Assembly (NCBI GenBank): GCA_024235915.1
Contig: JACKLO010000018.1
Span: 1-64,000 of the forward strand
DNA length: 64,000 nucleotides
Direction: 5' to 3'
From: Burkholderiaceae bacterium
GTDB lineage: Bacteria; Pseudomonadota; Gammaproteobacteria; Burkholderiales; Burkholderiaceae_C
Position numbers and translations under genes: made by a program. Below the pieces are notes generated by a model. That model had not been told where the DNA came from and searched no databases. It saw nothing but the letters and a program-made list of their open reading frames with translations. How positions within the stretch are numbered: position 1 is the first letter of the stretch; each line of letters begins with the position of its first letter. This document shows, one piece after another, positions 26,079-35,561 of the stretch.

Positions 26079-27245
26079 TCAGCGCACGGCTGCCGTGCGC
26101 AACTGGCGGGCCACGTAGGCCAGCGCCACCAGCACCAGGGCGGCACACACGGCCAAGGGCAGCAGTTGGTCCAGCGGGCCCACGACCTCGCCGCGCAGCA
26201 CCCGGCCCATCAACGTGATCTGCGCCAGGGCCGGCACGGCCAGGTGCCAGGGCTGTTCGCCGTCCTGGTTGAACATCGTGGCCAGCGGCAGCATCGACAC
26301 CACCAGCAGCACCATGGTGGCATTGGCCTGCGCTTCCTTGAAGGTCTTGCAACGGATGGCCACGGCCATCAGCAGGGCCGACAGCGCGCCGGCCAGCGGC
26401 AGCAGCAGCAGCACAAAGCGCCAGGCCTCGGGCGCGCCGAAGCGGAACAGCGCCGCCAGCGTCTCGCTCTTGAGCAGCCACTGACCGGGCAGGAAGCTGA
26501 AGCAGGACAGCACGGCGATCAGCATCGCCACCGCGGCCACGGCGCCCCACTTGCCCGCGACGAGCGCACCGCGTGCTGAGGGGTTCATCAGCAACGGCTC
26601 CAGCGACCCGCGTTCGCGCTCGCCGGCGGTGGTGTCGAGCGCCGCATTCAACGCGCCATAGAGCACCGCCATGAGCACGAAAAACGGCACCAGGGTGCCC
26701 AGCTGCGCGGCGCGTGCGCCGGCATTGGCCAGGTCGCGCTCCTCGACCTGCATGGCCTCCTGGGCCGACGGCGCCACACCGCGCACTGCCAGCCGCAGCG
26801 TGGCCTGCTCGCGGTTGTAGCCCTGCAGCAGCGTCATCATGCGGCGCATGCTGCTGCCGGCGCGCTGGTTGCCACTGCTGCCTACCACCTCCACCACTGG
26901 TGGGGTGCCGCTGGCGAGTGCCGACTCGAAGTCCGTCGGGATCACCAGCACAGGGTCACCGAGCTTGCTGTCCTGCAGCAGGCGCTCCCAGTCGGCCGGA
27001 GCGTCCTTGATGGTGTAGGTCTGGCGCTGCAGGTAGTTCATCAGCGTCGGCCCGTGTTCGCGGCCGGACACCATGACTTCGCGGGCCTCGGCGCGCTGCT
27101 CGATGCCGGAGACCAGCGTCGACAGCAGCACCAGCACCACCGGCCCCATCGCCACCGAGCTCAGCAGCACCATCAGCAGCGTGCGCCGGTCGCGCAGTGC
27201 GTCCAGCAGTTCCTTGCGGAAGACGGTCCAGGCGTCGCGCATCAT
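26079..27245 (-). CDS. natB: ABC-2 type permease (NatB-like)
   Basis: 388 residues. One helix near residue 25-45, a large extracytoplasmic loop (about 45-180), then five helices ending in VCAALVLVALAYVARQL. The ABC-2 signature DTTAGERERGSLEPLLMNP is clear. NatAB-type systems export sodium or other small solutes; later relatives export antibiotics or peptides. Its start overlaps the end of the ATPase gene (ATGATG), so it is translationally coupled. Confidence 0.82.
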   Translation of the reverse strand: MMRDAWTVFRKELLDALRDRRTLLMVLLSSVAMGPVVLVLLSTLVSGIEQRAEAREVMVSGREHGPTLMNYLQRQTYTIKDAPADWERLLQDSKLGDPVLVIPTDFESALASGTPPVVEVVGSSGNQRAGSSMRRMMTLLQGYNREQATLRLAVRGVAPSAQEAMQVEERDLANAGARAAQLGTLVPFFVLMAVLYGALNAALDTTAGERERGSLEPLLMNPSARGALVAGKWGAVAAVAMLIAVLSCFSFLPGQWLLKSETLAALFRFGAPEAWRFVLLLLPLAGALSALLMAVAIRCKTFKEAQANATMVLLVVSMLPLATMFNQDGEQPWHLAVPALAQITLMGRVLRGEVVGPLDQLLPLAVCAALVLVALAYVARQLRTAAVR

Positions 27246-28012
27246 GCGGCGGCTCCTTCACGTTCTGCGGCGTCGAAGGCCAGTTGCACGAAGGTCTCCT
27301 CGAAGTCGGTCTGGCCGGCGCGGGCGTTGAGCTCCACCACCGTGCCCTCGGCCACGGTGCGGCCGTGGGCCACCAGCACCACGCGGTCGCAGAGGTAGGC
27401 GACCTCCTGCATGATGTGGGTGGAGAACACGATGCACTTGCCCTGCTCGTCGCGCAGGCGGCGCAGCGTGTCGCGCAGTGCGCGCGTGGCCAGCACGTCC
27501 AGCCCGTTGGTGGGTTCGTCGAGGATGATGTTGGCCGGGTCGTGCACCAGGGCCCGCGCGAGTGCGGTCTTCATGCGCTCACCCTGGCTGAAACCATCGG
27601 TGCGGCGGTCCAGCAGCGGCGTCATCTCCAGCATCCTGGCCAGGGTCTCGGCCCGCTCGGCGGCGGCGTCGGCCGCCATGCCCTGCAGTCGGCCGTAGTA
27701 GACGATGTTCTCGCGCGCCGTCAGCCGCGGGTAGAGGCCGCGGGCATCGCTGAGCACCCCCAGCCGTGCGAGCGCGGCGCGCGGTTCACGGGCCACGTCG
27801 AGGCCATCCACGGTGCAGCGTCCGCTGTCGGGCGCGATCAGGCCGGCCACCATGCGCAGCGTGGTGGTCTTGCCGGCACCGTTGGGGCCCAGCACGCCGG
27901 TGATGCGGCCGTCGGCGGCGGACCAGCTGACGCCGTCGACGGCCTGCACCACACGCGCCTTGCGGCCACGGCCCTGGGTGAAGCGTTTGGTCAGTGCGCT
28001 GACTTCGATCAT
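27242..28012 (-). CDS. natA: ABC transporter ATP-binding protein (NatA-like)
   Basis: 256 residues from ATG 28012. Walker A GPNGAGKTTT, Q-loop region LGVLSDARGLYPRLTARENIVYYG, signature FSQGERMKTALARALVHDP, Walker B NIILDEPTNGLDV and H-loop STHIMQE are intact. The QGER form of the signature is as in NatA. It powers the permease encoded just downstream. It overlaps the hydrolase gene by four bases (ATGA) and the permease by about four, forming a three-gene operon. Confidence 0.88.
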   Translation of the reverse strand: MIEVSALTKRFTQGRGRKARVVQAVDGVSWSAADGRITGVLGPNGAGKTTTLRMVAGLIAPDSGRCTVDGLDVAREPRAALARLGVLSDARGLYPRLTARENIVYYGRLQGMAADAAAERAETLARMLEMTPLLDRRTDGFSQGERMKTALARALVHDPANIILDEPTNGLDVLATRALRDTLRRLRDEQGKCIVFSTHIMQEVAYLCDRVVLVAHGRTVAEGTVVELNARAGQTDFEETFVQLAFDAAEREGAAA

Positions 28013-29490
28013 GGCTTGCTCCCTGCGGCCGCGGCGGCGCGCACCGGCTGAAAGGCCGGTGGCCGGGGAATGGACTCGACGCAGGCGGTGTCCACGGCCA
28101 GCGCTTCGGTGTCGCTCTCGGCGTCGATGAAGCGGTACAGCACGTCGCGCATGCAGCCGATGCCCATCACGCCGTGGCCGGCCTGCGGCACGACCACATG
28201 GCGCGCTTTGGCGCCCAGGGCCTTGGTCGCACGTTCCCCGTGGCGCGGCGGCGTGGCCGGGTCGGCGCCGCCGGACAGCACCAGCGTGGCCGCAGGGGTG
28301 GGTGGCATCGTGTAGAACGCCGCCGGCACCGGGCCGCGTGGCCAGCGGGCGCAGGTGTCGCGGTACAGGTCCTCGAAGGTGTTGCCGAACGCCGAAGCCG
28401 TCGACGGCGCGGGCCGAGGCAGGACGTCCAGCCGCGGGGCGTCTTCAGCACACACGACCGAGAAGTGCATGCCTTCGGCCATCTGCATCTCCTTGCGGCC
28501 GCCGCCCAGGGCGCCACCGAGGCCGAAGAGGGCTTCGAAGCGTCCAGCGACCGCTTCGCTGATGGCCAGCGGCAGGGCCGAGGCCAGCGCCGGCACATAC
28601 AGCGGCCCGCGCAGCATGGAACCGGCGATGTCGCGCGTCAGGGTCAGTGTTTCGGGTTGACCCGTGACCGGGTGCGCGACGCGGACCTCGCGCGGCAGGC
28701 TGTCCAGCAGCTGCTGCCATTGCTGCAGCAGGGCAGGGTAGCGTGCGTTGCAGGCTGGGTCGGCGCCGCAGGCGGCGGCCAGCGCCTCGAACGCTGCCTG
28801 GCCGTCGGGGCCGAAGGTGGCGGGCAGCACCATGTCCGGCGGCGCCACGCCGTCGATGACCGCACGGCGCACCGCCTGCGGGAACTGCCGCAGGTACTCC
28901 AGCACCGCGCGCGTGCCGTAGCTGCCGCCGACGGCGTTGACCTGGGTGACGCCCAGCGCCTCGCGGATGGCGTCGGCGTCGGCCATCGCGATGGTGGTCG
29001 TGTACTGCCGCAGGTCGCCGTGCGGCAGGGCCTGCAAGGCCTCGCGGCAGCGCCGCAGGCGCTCGTGCATGCCGGCCATGTCGGCCAGTTCGCGCAGCGG
29101 CCCGGCCGGGTCCGGCGTGTCACAGGTGAGCGCCGCGCTGCGGCCGGTGCCGCGCTGGTCGATCAGCACCAGGTCGCGCCGGTTGCTCAGCCGTGAGAAC
29201 TGCCGGCTCAGGGGGCCGGCCAGGGCAATCGCGCTCTGGCCCGGGCCGCCAGCGAAGAAGAACACCGGGTCGGGCTTCTTGTTGCGCGCCAGGGCCGGCA
29301 GCACGACGTAGTGCACGTCGATGCGCGGCCCGTCGGCGCGGGTGGGATCCAGCAGGCGCGAGACGCTGCCACAGCGGGCATCGTGTTCGACGCCGGGCAG
29401 CCGGCAGGGGGTGGGTGGGGCGTCGGCCGCCAGCGCGGGGGCGCCAGCCAGCGTGAGCACCAGCCCAAAGAGGGCAAGGCGGTTTCGCAT
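28009..29490 (-). CDS. Secreted alpha/beta hydrolase, tripeptidyl-aminopeptidase-like
   Basis: 493 residues from ATG 29490 with a signal peptide ending in GAPALAAD. Oxyanion region FFAGGPGQSA, the LIDQRGTGRS motif and nucleophile elbow GGSYGT (Ser) match SlpD/SlpE-type and proline iminopeptidase-like enzymes. The acid is probably in LSGGADPATPP and the His in PQAGHGVMG. A C-terminal TAP-like domain carries several Cys pairs, fitting export. It is first in an operon with NatAB genes, so the exported or cleaved substrate may be linked (inference). Confidence 0.85.
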   Translation of the reverse strand: MRNRLALFGLVLTLAGAPALAADAPPTPCRLPGVEHDARCGSVSRLLDPTRADGPRIDVHYVVLPALARNKKPDPVFFFAGGPGQSAIALAGPLSRQFSRLSNRRDLVLIDQRGTGRSAALTCDTPDPAGPLRELADMAGMHERLRRCREALQALPHGDLRQYTTTIAMADADAIREALGVTQVNAVGGSYGTRAVLEYLRQFPQAVRRAVIDGVAPPDMVLPATFGPDGQAAFEALAAACGADPACNARYPALLQQWQQLLDSLPREVRVAHPVTGQPETLTLTRDIAGSMLRGPLYVPALASALPLAISEAVAGRFEALFGLGGALGGGRKEMQMAEGMHFSVVCAEDAPRLDVLPRPAPSTASAFGNTFEDLYRDTCARWPRGPVPAAFYTMPPTPAATLVLSGGADPATPPRHGERATKALGAKARHVVVPQAGHGVMGIGCMRDVLYRFIDAESDTEALAVDTACVESIPRPPAFQPVRAAAAAGSKP

Positions 29491-29668
29491 GGCGGCGCAT
29501 TGTGGCGGCGCTTGCGGGACCGGCGTCGCCCGGTGGGCGAAACGCGGATCTCGCCGTTGGTCGGCAGGTTCCGGGGATGAATGGCCGCCGATGACGCGCT
29601 GATCGGCTGCCTTCTCCGCTCGACGATGCCCTGCCGGCATGGCCAGCTGTGGGTCCGCCAGCCGACCT

Positions 29669-29695
29669 GGCCGGCTGGAAGCGTGTCAGCCGGCC
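29669..29695 (-). terminator. Hairpin at the end of the thioredoxin-like gene
   Basis: GGCCGGCT and AGCCGGCC form an 8-bp stem with an 11-nt loop, overlapping the stop codon region at 29686. No T-run. Confidence 0.4.
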
Positions 29696-31254
29696 GCCGG
29701 CTTGAGCACCGCAGTGCAGGCGGCGCGGTCGGCGGCGTCGACCTTGGCGCAGACACCGTCAAGCTGGGCCTGCAGGCGCTGCAGCGCCGCAGCGCGGGCC
29801 GGTTCGCTGCCCCAGGCGCCGAGCTTGCGCCCCAGCCGCTGCAGCACACGGGCGCTTCGGCCGCTGAAGGCGCCGTCGTCCAGCGCCGCTTCACCGATCA
29901 GCTGCGCTGCCGTCTGCTCGATGCGCCGCGTGTCCTGGGGCGCCAGGTCCACCAGCGCACTCAGGTAGCCGGTGCCCCATTGCAGCCGCGTGGCCGGGCC
30001 CTCGCTCTTGGCATAGGCCTCGCCGTACCAGCGCAGCGCGTCGGCCGTGCGGCCCTGCTTGCGCGCGTTGCCGCCCAGCTGGCTCATCAGGTAGTAGGGC
30101 GAGTGGCTCTTGGCCAGGTTGGTCTGCAGCAGCGCGTCGCTCTCGGCCCACAGGCCCACCTGGCCCAGCGCGTAGGCACCTGCGGTGATCACGGCCTGGC
30201 GTTCATAGCCGTCGCGGATCTCACGATCGTCAGCGGCAACCTGGGATCGCACTTCACTGACGAGGGCTGCAGGCACGTTGACCTTGACCGCGTCCTTCGG
30301 CTGACCCAGGCGGGCGATCTGCACGCGGCCGATGAGCGCGGTGATGCGGTCGCCACGGGACAGCGCGGTGTCGCGCGCCAGACGCTGCAGGGCTGCGTCC
30401 AGCGCGCTGGCCAGCGGCTGACGCTCGGGGCTGCCGTCCTCGCTGAGCGCGCGCAGCATCTCGGGGGCGTTGTTGGACAGCACGTCCGCATGGCGGCGGG
30501 CGGCGGCCGGGTCGACCAGCACCGCCCGCACCCGCTCGCGCAAGGCCGCATCGGCCTTCAGGCCCTTGCCGTCGTCGCTCGCGGCCACGGCCTTGAGCCA
30601 AAGGCGAGTGGCCACGTCGGCCTGCTCGCCAGGGCCGGCGGGCGCCTTGCGCGCCAGGTCGGCCAGCACCTCGGGCCGGTCGGCTTCGGTCACCAGCTGG
30701 TCCTGGTCGGTGTCCCAGGAATAGAAGGCCAGCATGCGCCAGGCGCCGTCGGGCAGCGGCTTGCCGGCACGGGCATCGGCCAGCACGTCGCGCACCGGGC
30801 GGCCGCCGGACAGGCCCAGCTGCAGGACAGCCATCATGCGCTCAGGGTCGGCCTCGCCGGGCAGGCGAGTGATCTCGCGCCCATCGGGCGACAGCAGCAC
30901 CACCGTGGGATAGCCGCCGACCTTGAAGCGGCTGCCCAGCTTCTGCGCGCCGGGCCGGTCGCCGTCCACGTGCACGGCGATGAAGCCGTTGGCGGCCTGG
31001 GCAAAGTCCTGACGGTTGAAGAAGGTGGCCTTGAGCTGGTTGCAAGGCGGGCACCACGTGGCGCCCCAGTACAGCAGCACCGGCTTGTTCTGCGCCTTGG
31101 CCTGGGCGAAGGCGGTGTCGATGTCGGTGGGGGCGGCGGCGGCGAGCCAGGGGATGTTGGTCGATGGGGCCTTGATGGCGGCGATAGCGTGCGGTGTCCA
31201 CGACAGAAGCCACGCCGCGGTCACGGCATTGATGAACAAAGTTGCAGGGCGCAT
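29686..31254 (-). CDS. Thioredoxin-fold protein with long helical C-terminal region
   Basis: 522 residues from ATG 31254, with a signal peptide ending in SWTPHAIAA. A thioredoxin fold (about 40-150) holds the active site WCPPCNQLK in LLYWGATWCPPC and the cis-Pro loop VGGYPTVVLL. The remaining 370 residues are alanine-rich helices of TPR character (ALRWYGEAYAKSEGP). A late CAKVDAADRAACTAVL adds two more cysteines. It is a periplasmic disulfide oxidoreductase or thiol chaperone. It is divergent from prsT with 158 bp between them; a link to the PEP-CTERM system is possible but unproven. Confidence 0.8.
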   Translation of the reverse strand: MRPATLFINAVTAAWLLSWTPHAIAAIKAPSTNIPWLAAAAPTDIDTAFAQAKAQNKPVLLYWGATWCPPCNQLKATFFNRQDFAQAANGFIAVHVDGDRPGAQKLGSRFKVGGYPTVVLLSPDGREITRLPGEADPERMMAVLQLGLSGGRPVRDVLADARAGKPLPDGAWRMLAFYSWDTDQDQLVTEADRPEVLADLARKAPAGPGEQADVATRLWLKAVAASDDGKGLKADAALRERVRAVLVDPAAARRHADVLSNNAPEMLRALSEDGSPERQPLASALDAALQRLARDTALSRGDRITALIGRVQIARLGQPKDAVKVNVPAALVSEVRSQVAADDREIRDGYERQAVITAGAYALGQVGLWAESDALLQTNLAKSHSPYYLMSQLGGNARKQGRTADALRWYGEAYAKSEGPATRLQWGTGYLSALVDLAPQDTRRIEQTAAQLIGEAALDDGAFSGRSARVLQRLGRKLGAWGSEPARAAALQRLQAQLDGVCAKVDAADRAACTAVLKPAAG

Positions 31255-31412
31255 GGCGCGAAACTCCTGATGCAGAGGTCCGAACTGATCGTGCCATTCT
31301 GCATTGCGCATCACCAATGTGCCGCAGGTTTCACGGCCACGGCCCATGCGCGGGGTATACGGTTGCGCGCACCGTCGGGACAATCACGACCTTGGTTCAG
31401 GGGATCGGATTC

Positions 31413-34217
31413 ATGGCGCGTTGTAAGTCGAGAAGTTTGCGCGGCCTGGTGGCGCTGTCGGTTGCGACCGCCGCCGCGTTGGCTTGGGCCACGCCCGAAA
31501 AGGCCGCTCAGTTCTACGAAGACGCAAGATCTCTGTACGACAAGCGTGACCTTCCTGCAGCGGCCATCCAGTTGAAGAATGCCCTGCAGCAGGACGCCAA
31601 CATGCTCGCGGCGCACCTCCTGCTGGGGAAGGTGCTTTTTGAAGCTGGCCAGCTCAATGCCGCCGAGGTTGCGCTCGAAGAAGCGTTGAAGCGGGGGGTC
31701 AATCGCTCCGAAGTCATGCCCGTGCTGGGCCGTGTCTACCTTCGGCTGGGCGAGCCGGCGAAGCTGCTGGATCGTATCGACACGGCAGGCATGCCGCAGG
31801 AGCTGCATGCCGACATCCTGACGATGCGAGGCAGCGCCGAAGCCATGGCCGGCAAGCTTTCGACGGCTTCCGTCACCTTCGAGAGGGCCAGAAGGGCGAA
31901 CCCCAAGTCCGCGGAACCCCTGGTTGCCGAAGCGCCGATGCTGCTACGTTATGGCCAGGTTCAACGTGCGCTGGAGGTGGCGTCGGCGGCCACGAAGCTT
32001 GAGCCTGGCAACGCCATGGCCTGGCACCAGCTGGGCAACATCCAGCAGGCACTGGGTGATCTGAAGGCAGCGTTGGAGGCGCAGGAGCGCGCCACTGCGC
32101 TCGCGCCCAAGTTCGTGGATGCCCATGTCGCGCGTGCCACGGTGCTGATCGCCGTCGGCCGCACGGCAGACGCGCGCGGGCTCCTCGAGCAGTTGAAGAC
32201 CTGGAAGGTCAGCGAGCCGCGGGCCTCATACCTTCGAGCGACACTGGCGGCCGAGGCGGGCGACATGGCCGCCGCCACCGAAAGCTGGCGCGAGGCAGCG
32301 GACCTGATCGATGTGATGCCCCCGGCGTTGCGCGCGTCGAGTGAGCCGCTGCTGTTTGCGGGCGCGCTATCGCATCGTGCACTGGGCAACCTGCAAAAGG
32401 CCAGGGAGTACCTGGACATCCTGCTCGGGCGAAACCCGCGCCACTTTGCGGGGCGGGCCATGCAGGCGTCTTTCCTGCTCGCCGCCAACGAGTTTGCGAA
32501 GGCCAAGCCCGTGGTGGATGAACTGCTGCGTCAGGCGCCAGAAGAGCCGCAGATTCTCTACCTCGCAGGGCAGATGAGCCTTGCTCGCAGGGAGTACGAG
32601 CAGGCCACAGAGTTCTTTGAGCGAGCCCAGTCGGCCGGTGCGGGCAACATGGCGCTTCGCGACCTGGCTTTGAGTCAATTTGCTCAAGGGCAAGGCAAGG
32701 TGGCCCTGTCGAACCTCGAGCGTGCGTACGCCAAAGATCCCAAGGATGTCCGCGCCGGCATCGAGCTGGCCGTAGCGTATGCCCGGTTGGGGCAAGGCCG
32801 ACGAGCGGTCGACCTGGCGCAGAAGCTGGTTGCGCGGCAGCCCGACGATCCAGTGTTGATCAATTTTCTGGGCAATATCCATGGCCGGCTTGGCGATCGC
32901 GCCAACATGCGCGTGGCCTTTGAGCGCGCCCTGGCCAAAGCCCCGGACTATCGGCCGACCGTTGTCAACCTCTCCCGCCTCGACCTTGACGAGAACCGGC
33001 CCGAGGCGGCGCGGGCCCGCCTTCAGGCTTGGGTCAAAGGGCACGAGAAGGATGTGGAAGCGCTCTACTACCTGGGGGTGGCAGAACGTGGTGCCGGCCG
33101 GATGGTCCAGGCGCTCGAAGCCTGGGAGCGTGCCACGGGGGCCGACCGTCGAGACCCGCGCTCTGCGATGGCGACCGTCGATGTGCTGATCGCACAAGGC
33201 CGAACGGATCAGGCCGTGACCGTCGCCAAGGCAATGGCCGTCAATGTGCCCAATGTGGTGCCGGTGCAGCATGTGCTGGCACGGGCTTACGCCGTTGCAG
33301 GACAACGCGACGCCGCACGTTCAGCGCTCAAGGAGGCACTGAAGCTGGCGGGTTTCGAGCCCGGCCCCATCGTCCAGACCGGCCGCATGATGCTGCAGGT
33401 TGGTGACCTCGACAGCGCCGGCTATGCCGCCCTCAAGGCGCTCCAGGCCTCGCCGGATGCGCTGGATGCGATGTTGTTGTCCGTCGAGGTTGCGGCGCGT
33501 CGCGGAGATGCTGCAGCGGTGGACAAAGGCATGGCGGAGCTGACGGCCCGACACCGAAATGCGACCCCAGTGCTGGTGACTGCAGGGCATGTTGCCATGT
33601 CGCGGCGCCAATACCCGAAAGCCATCGCGGCTTATCAGCAGGCGTACGAGAAGGAACCATCGACCCCGATCGCCTTGCTTCGCAGTCGGGCACAGGTGGC
33701 CGCCGGGCAGCCGGCCGCGGCCTTGAGCGGGCTGCTGGATGCACGACGCAAGTCGCCGGACGATGACACCTTGCTGAGGGCCATTGCCGAAGTACGGGTG
33801 CTGGCCGGCAAGCCTTCAGACGCGGTGCGCGATTTCGAGGCCTTGGTGGTGCGCCGGCCTACGGACGCTGAGCTGCACGGCAGCTTTGCGGAAGTCCTGT
33901 TCGCGCTGAAGGACCCGCGGGCGATCGGCATGGCGGAAACAGCGAGCAAACTCGCGCCCACATCAGCCCGTCACGGCGCGCGTTACGGGTGGATGCTGGT
34001 GCTGGGGGGCCAGCTTGACCTCGGTGTCCGGGTCCTTCGCGATGCGCGGCTGCGCGACCCGGCAGACGGGCGGATTCGCTGGCAGCTGGCGGAAGCCCTG
34101 CAGCGCGCCGGGAAGTCTGCCGAGGCGCGCGACGAACTCCGGGCTGCGCTGGCGTCGGGCAATCCACCAAGGCCGGGGCCGGAACTGGATCGGCTGCGCC
34201 AACAGCTGGGGGTGTGA
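31413..34217 (+). CDS. prsT: PEP-CTERM system TPR-repeat protein PrsT
   Basis: 934 residues from ATG 31413. A hydrophobic N-terminal signal (LVALSVATAAALAWATP) is followed by about 20 TPR units from residue 30 to the end, for example FYEDARSLYDKRDLPAAAIQ and AHLLLGKVLFEAGQLNAAE. Length and layout match PrsT, the TPR protein that accompanies exosortase XrtA gene clusters and is thought to work in exopolysaccharide/PEP-CTERM export. Most PrsT proteins are lipoproteins; here no Cys follows the signal. Codon use is less GC-biased than its neighbours. The xrtA and prsK/prsR genes are not in the window. Confidence 0.85.
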   Translation: MARCKSRSLRGLVALSVATAAALAWATPEKAAQFYEDARSLYDKRDLPAAAIQLKNALQQDANMLAAHLLLGKVLFEAGQLNAAEVALEEALKRGVNRSEVMPVLGRVYLRLGEPAKLLDRIDTAGMPQELHADILTMRGSAEAMAGKLSTASVTFERARRANPKSAEPLVAEAPMLLRYGQVQRALEVASAATKLEPGNAMAWHQLGNIQQALGDLKAALEAQERATALAPKFVDAHVARATVLIAVGRTADARGLLEQLKTWKVSEPRASYLRATLAAEAGDMAAATESWREAADLIDVMPPALRASSEPLLFAGALSHRALGNLQKAREYLDILLGRNPRHFAGRAMQASFLLAANEFAKAKPVVDELLRQAPEEPQILYLAGQMSLARREYEQATEFFERAQSAGAGNMALRDLALSQFAQGQGKVALSNLERAYAKDPKDVRAGIELAVAYARLGQGRRAVDLAQKLVARQPDDPVLINFLGNIHGRLGDRANMRVAFERALAKAPDYRPTVVNLSRLDLDENRPEAARARLQAWVKGHEKDVEALYYLGVAERGAGRMVQALEAWERATGADRRDPRSAMATVDVLIAQGRTDQAVTVAKAMAVNVPNVVPVQHVLARAYAVAGQRDAARSALKEALKLAGFEPGPIVQTGRMMLQVGDLDSAGYAALKALQASPDALDAMLLSVEVAARRGDAAAVDKGMAELTARHRNATPVLVTAGHVAMSRRQYPKAIAAYQQAYEKEPSTPIALLRSRAQVAAGQPAAALSGLLDARRKSPDDDTLLRAIAEVRVLAGKPSDAVRDFEALVVRRPTDAELHGSFAEVLFALKDPRAIGMAETASKLAPTSARHGARYGWMLVLGGQLDLGVRVLRDARLRDPADGRIRWQLAEALQRAGKSAEARDELRAALASGNPPRPGPELDRLRQQLGV

Positions 34218-34315
34218 ACGATGCACGCCTGTCGCTTGTCGATGGCTTTGACAGAGCATTCGTTCGCCCAGCGCGGTGAAGACGATTTATGTATGAAATC
34301 AACGGGTTAGAAGAT

Positions 34316-34331
34316 TGGCCCGTCTTTTGCT
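34316..34331 (+). promoter_or_regulatory. Sigma-54-type promoter candidate (overlaps a terminator-like hairpin)
   Basis: TGGCCC-GTCTT-TTGCT fits the -24/-12 form with GG at 34317-34318 and GC at 34329-34330, ten bases apart. PEP-CTERM genes are often RpoN/PrsR-driven. The same bases overlap ACGGG...CCCGT-CTTTT, a possible terminator of prsT, so the reading is ambiguous. The start codon is about 107 bp downstream. Confidence 0.5.
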
Positions 34332-34437
34332 TGATTGACTGACGAAAAACGATGTTGAAGTGGCTGGGCGCTTGGTCGCGGGGTGCTGTTTCCTGCGGGC
34401 TGTGTGTAAGCTGCTGCTGAATGCAAGGATTCTGGCT

Positions 34438-35343
34438 ATGAACATGAACAGCAACTGGGTGTCCCGCGGACGCATCGCCGCCATGGCGTTGGCGTTGGTT
34501 TGTGGCGGAGGTGCTCACGCCATCAGTCTGGAATCAAAGTCGTCCTTGGGTTCCTCTCATCGGTTGAACGACTTCGACAGCGGCACCGCGGACTACGGGT
34601 GGTGGACCGGCGCGAACAAGATGAGCGCTGACGGCGTAAGTTCATTCTGGGTCTACTGCATCGACCCGAAGACCACGTTTCAGTCGAACAAGAATTACTA
34701 CACCACGGCCTCTTTGAACAGCTTTCTCCAGACCGATCTGGGCGACACGGGGAAGACGGGATACGAGCAGCAGTTCCTGACTGGCGGCGGAACCGGCGAC
34801 AACACCGCGTATTCGAATCTCGACTACACCCTCCAGGACCGTGGCCGAGTGGAAAGCAACCTCGTTGAGCTGTTTTCTCACGCCTACTACGACAGTCTGA
34901 CGGACGCGACCAAGGCCGCCGCGTTTGGTTACGTCGTTTGGGAGATCATGGGTGATTCCGGCACCGATGGCACCTATGCCAGCAACGACAACCGAAACGA
35001 CGGCAGCAGCCTTGGTGGGGGGGCTTTGCGGTCATGGGGGAGCGTCCGTGGGCAGTCGGACAATCTCGACACCCAGATCGACGCCTACCTGACCGCGCTG
35101 AACAACAATACCTGGTCCAGCGTGAACGGCTCGAACCTTTCGAATGCCACGAACTTTGTGTACACGGTCTACTTTGACCAAGACGCGCACCAGTCGCAGA
35201 ACTTCATCAGCGTTGTCGAAGCTCCCGCCGGTGGCGGCGGCAGCAACGGCGGCAATGTGCCCGAGCCGGCTTCGTTGGCCCTGGTGGCTGTGGCGCTGGT
35301 GGGGGCCTATGGTGGGCGCCGCCGGATGGGCGCCACGCGCTGA
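34438..35343 (+). CDS. PEP-CTERM sorting-domain protein
   Basis: 301 residues from ATG 34438 with a signal peptide ending in CGGGAHA. The C-terminus VPEPASLALVAVALVGAYGG plus RRR is the PEP-CTERM sorting signal (VPEP, helix, basic tail) cut by exosortase. The body is rich in Ser, Thr, Asn, Asp and Tyr, low in Cys (one, in YCIDP), with ALNNNTWSSVNGSNLSN near the end, usual for surface proteins of this group. No enzymatic motif seen. It follows prsT by 220 bp of AT-richer DNA containing a sigma-54-like site. A clear terminator follows. Confidence 0.88.
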   Translation: MNMNSNWVSRGRIAAMALALVCGGGAHAISLESKSSLGSSHRLNDFDSGTADYGWWTGANKMSADGVSSFWVYCIDPKTTFQSNKNYYTTASLNSFLQTDLGDTGKTGYEQQFLTGGGTGDNTAYSNLDYTLQDRGRVESNLVELFSHAYYDSLTDATKAAAFGYVVWEIMGDSGTDGTYASNDNRNDGSSLGGGALRSWGSVRGQSDNLDTQIDAYLTALNNNTWSSVNGSNLSNATNFVYTVYFDQDAHQSQNFISVVEAPAGGGGSNGGNVPEPASLALVAVALVGAYGGRRRMGATR

Positions 35344-35364
35344 ACCTGTCTGTATATGCGCTTG

Positions 35365-35391
35365 AAGGGCCGGCAGTTGCTGGCCCTTTTT
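35365..35391 (+). terminator. Intrinsic terminator of the PEP-CTERM gene
   Basis: AAGGGCC (35365-35371) pairs with GGCCCTT (35382-35388), ten-nt loop, T-run 35387-35391. Confidence 0.9.
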
Positions 35392-35561
35392 GCGTCTGAC
35401 TTCAAGTCTGTTCACCATTGACGTGAAGCGGCTGCTGCACTGCGTGGATCGGTCGTGGATACATTGAGCCCTCGACAGATCGTCGCCCGTCACACCGCCC
35501 CGTCGAGCGCCTCATCACCGGCCAGCCCACGCAGGACGGTGCCGGCGTCAAACTCGTCCGC

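Noticed and set aside
31340..31380. GG-N10-GC pattern ahead of prsT as a sigma-54 promoter
   Set aside because: Only TTGC matches; the -24 part is GGGGTA instead of TGGCAC. Too weak.
34360..34378. TGGCTG-N5-TTGG as a second sigma-54 site
   Set aside because: The -12 element has GG in place of the required GC.
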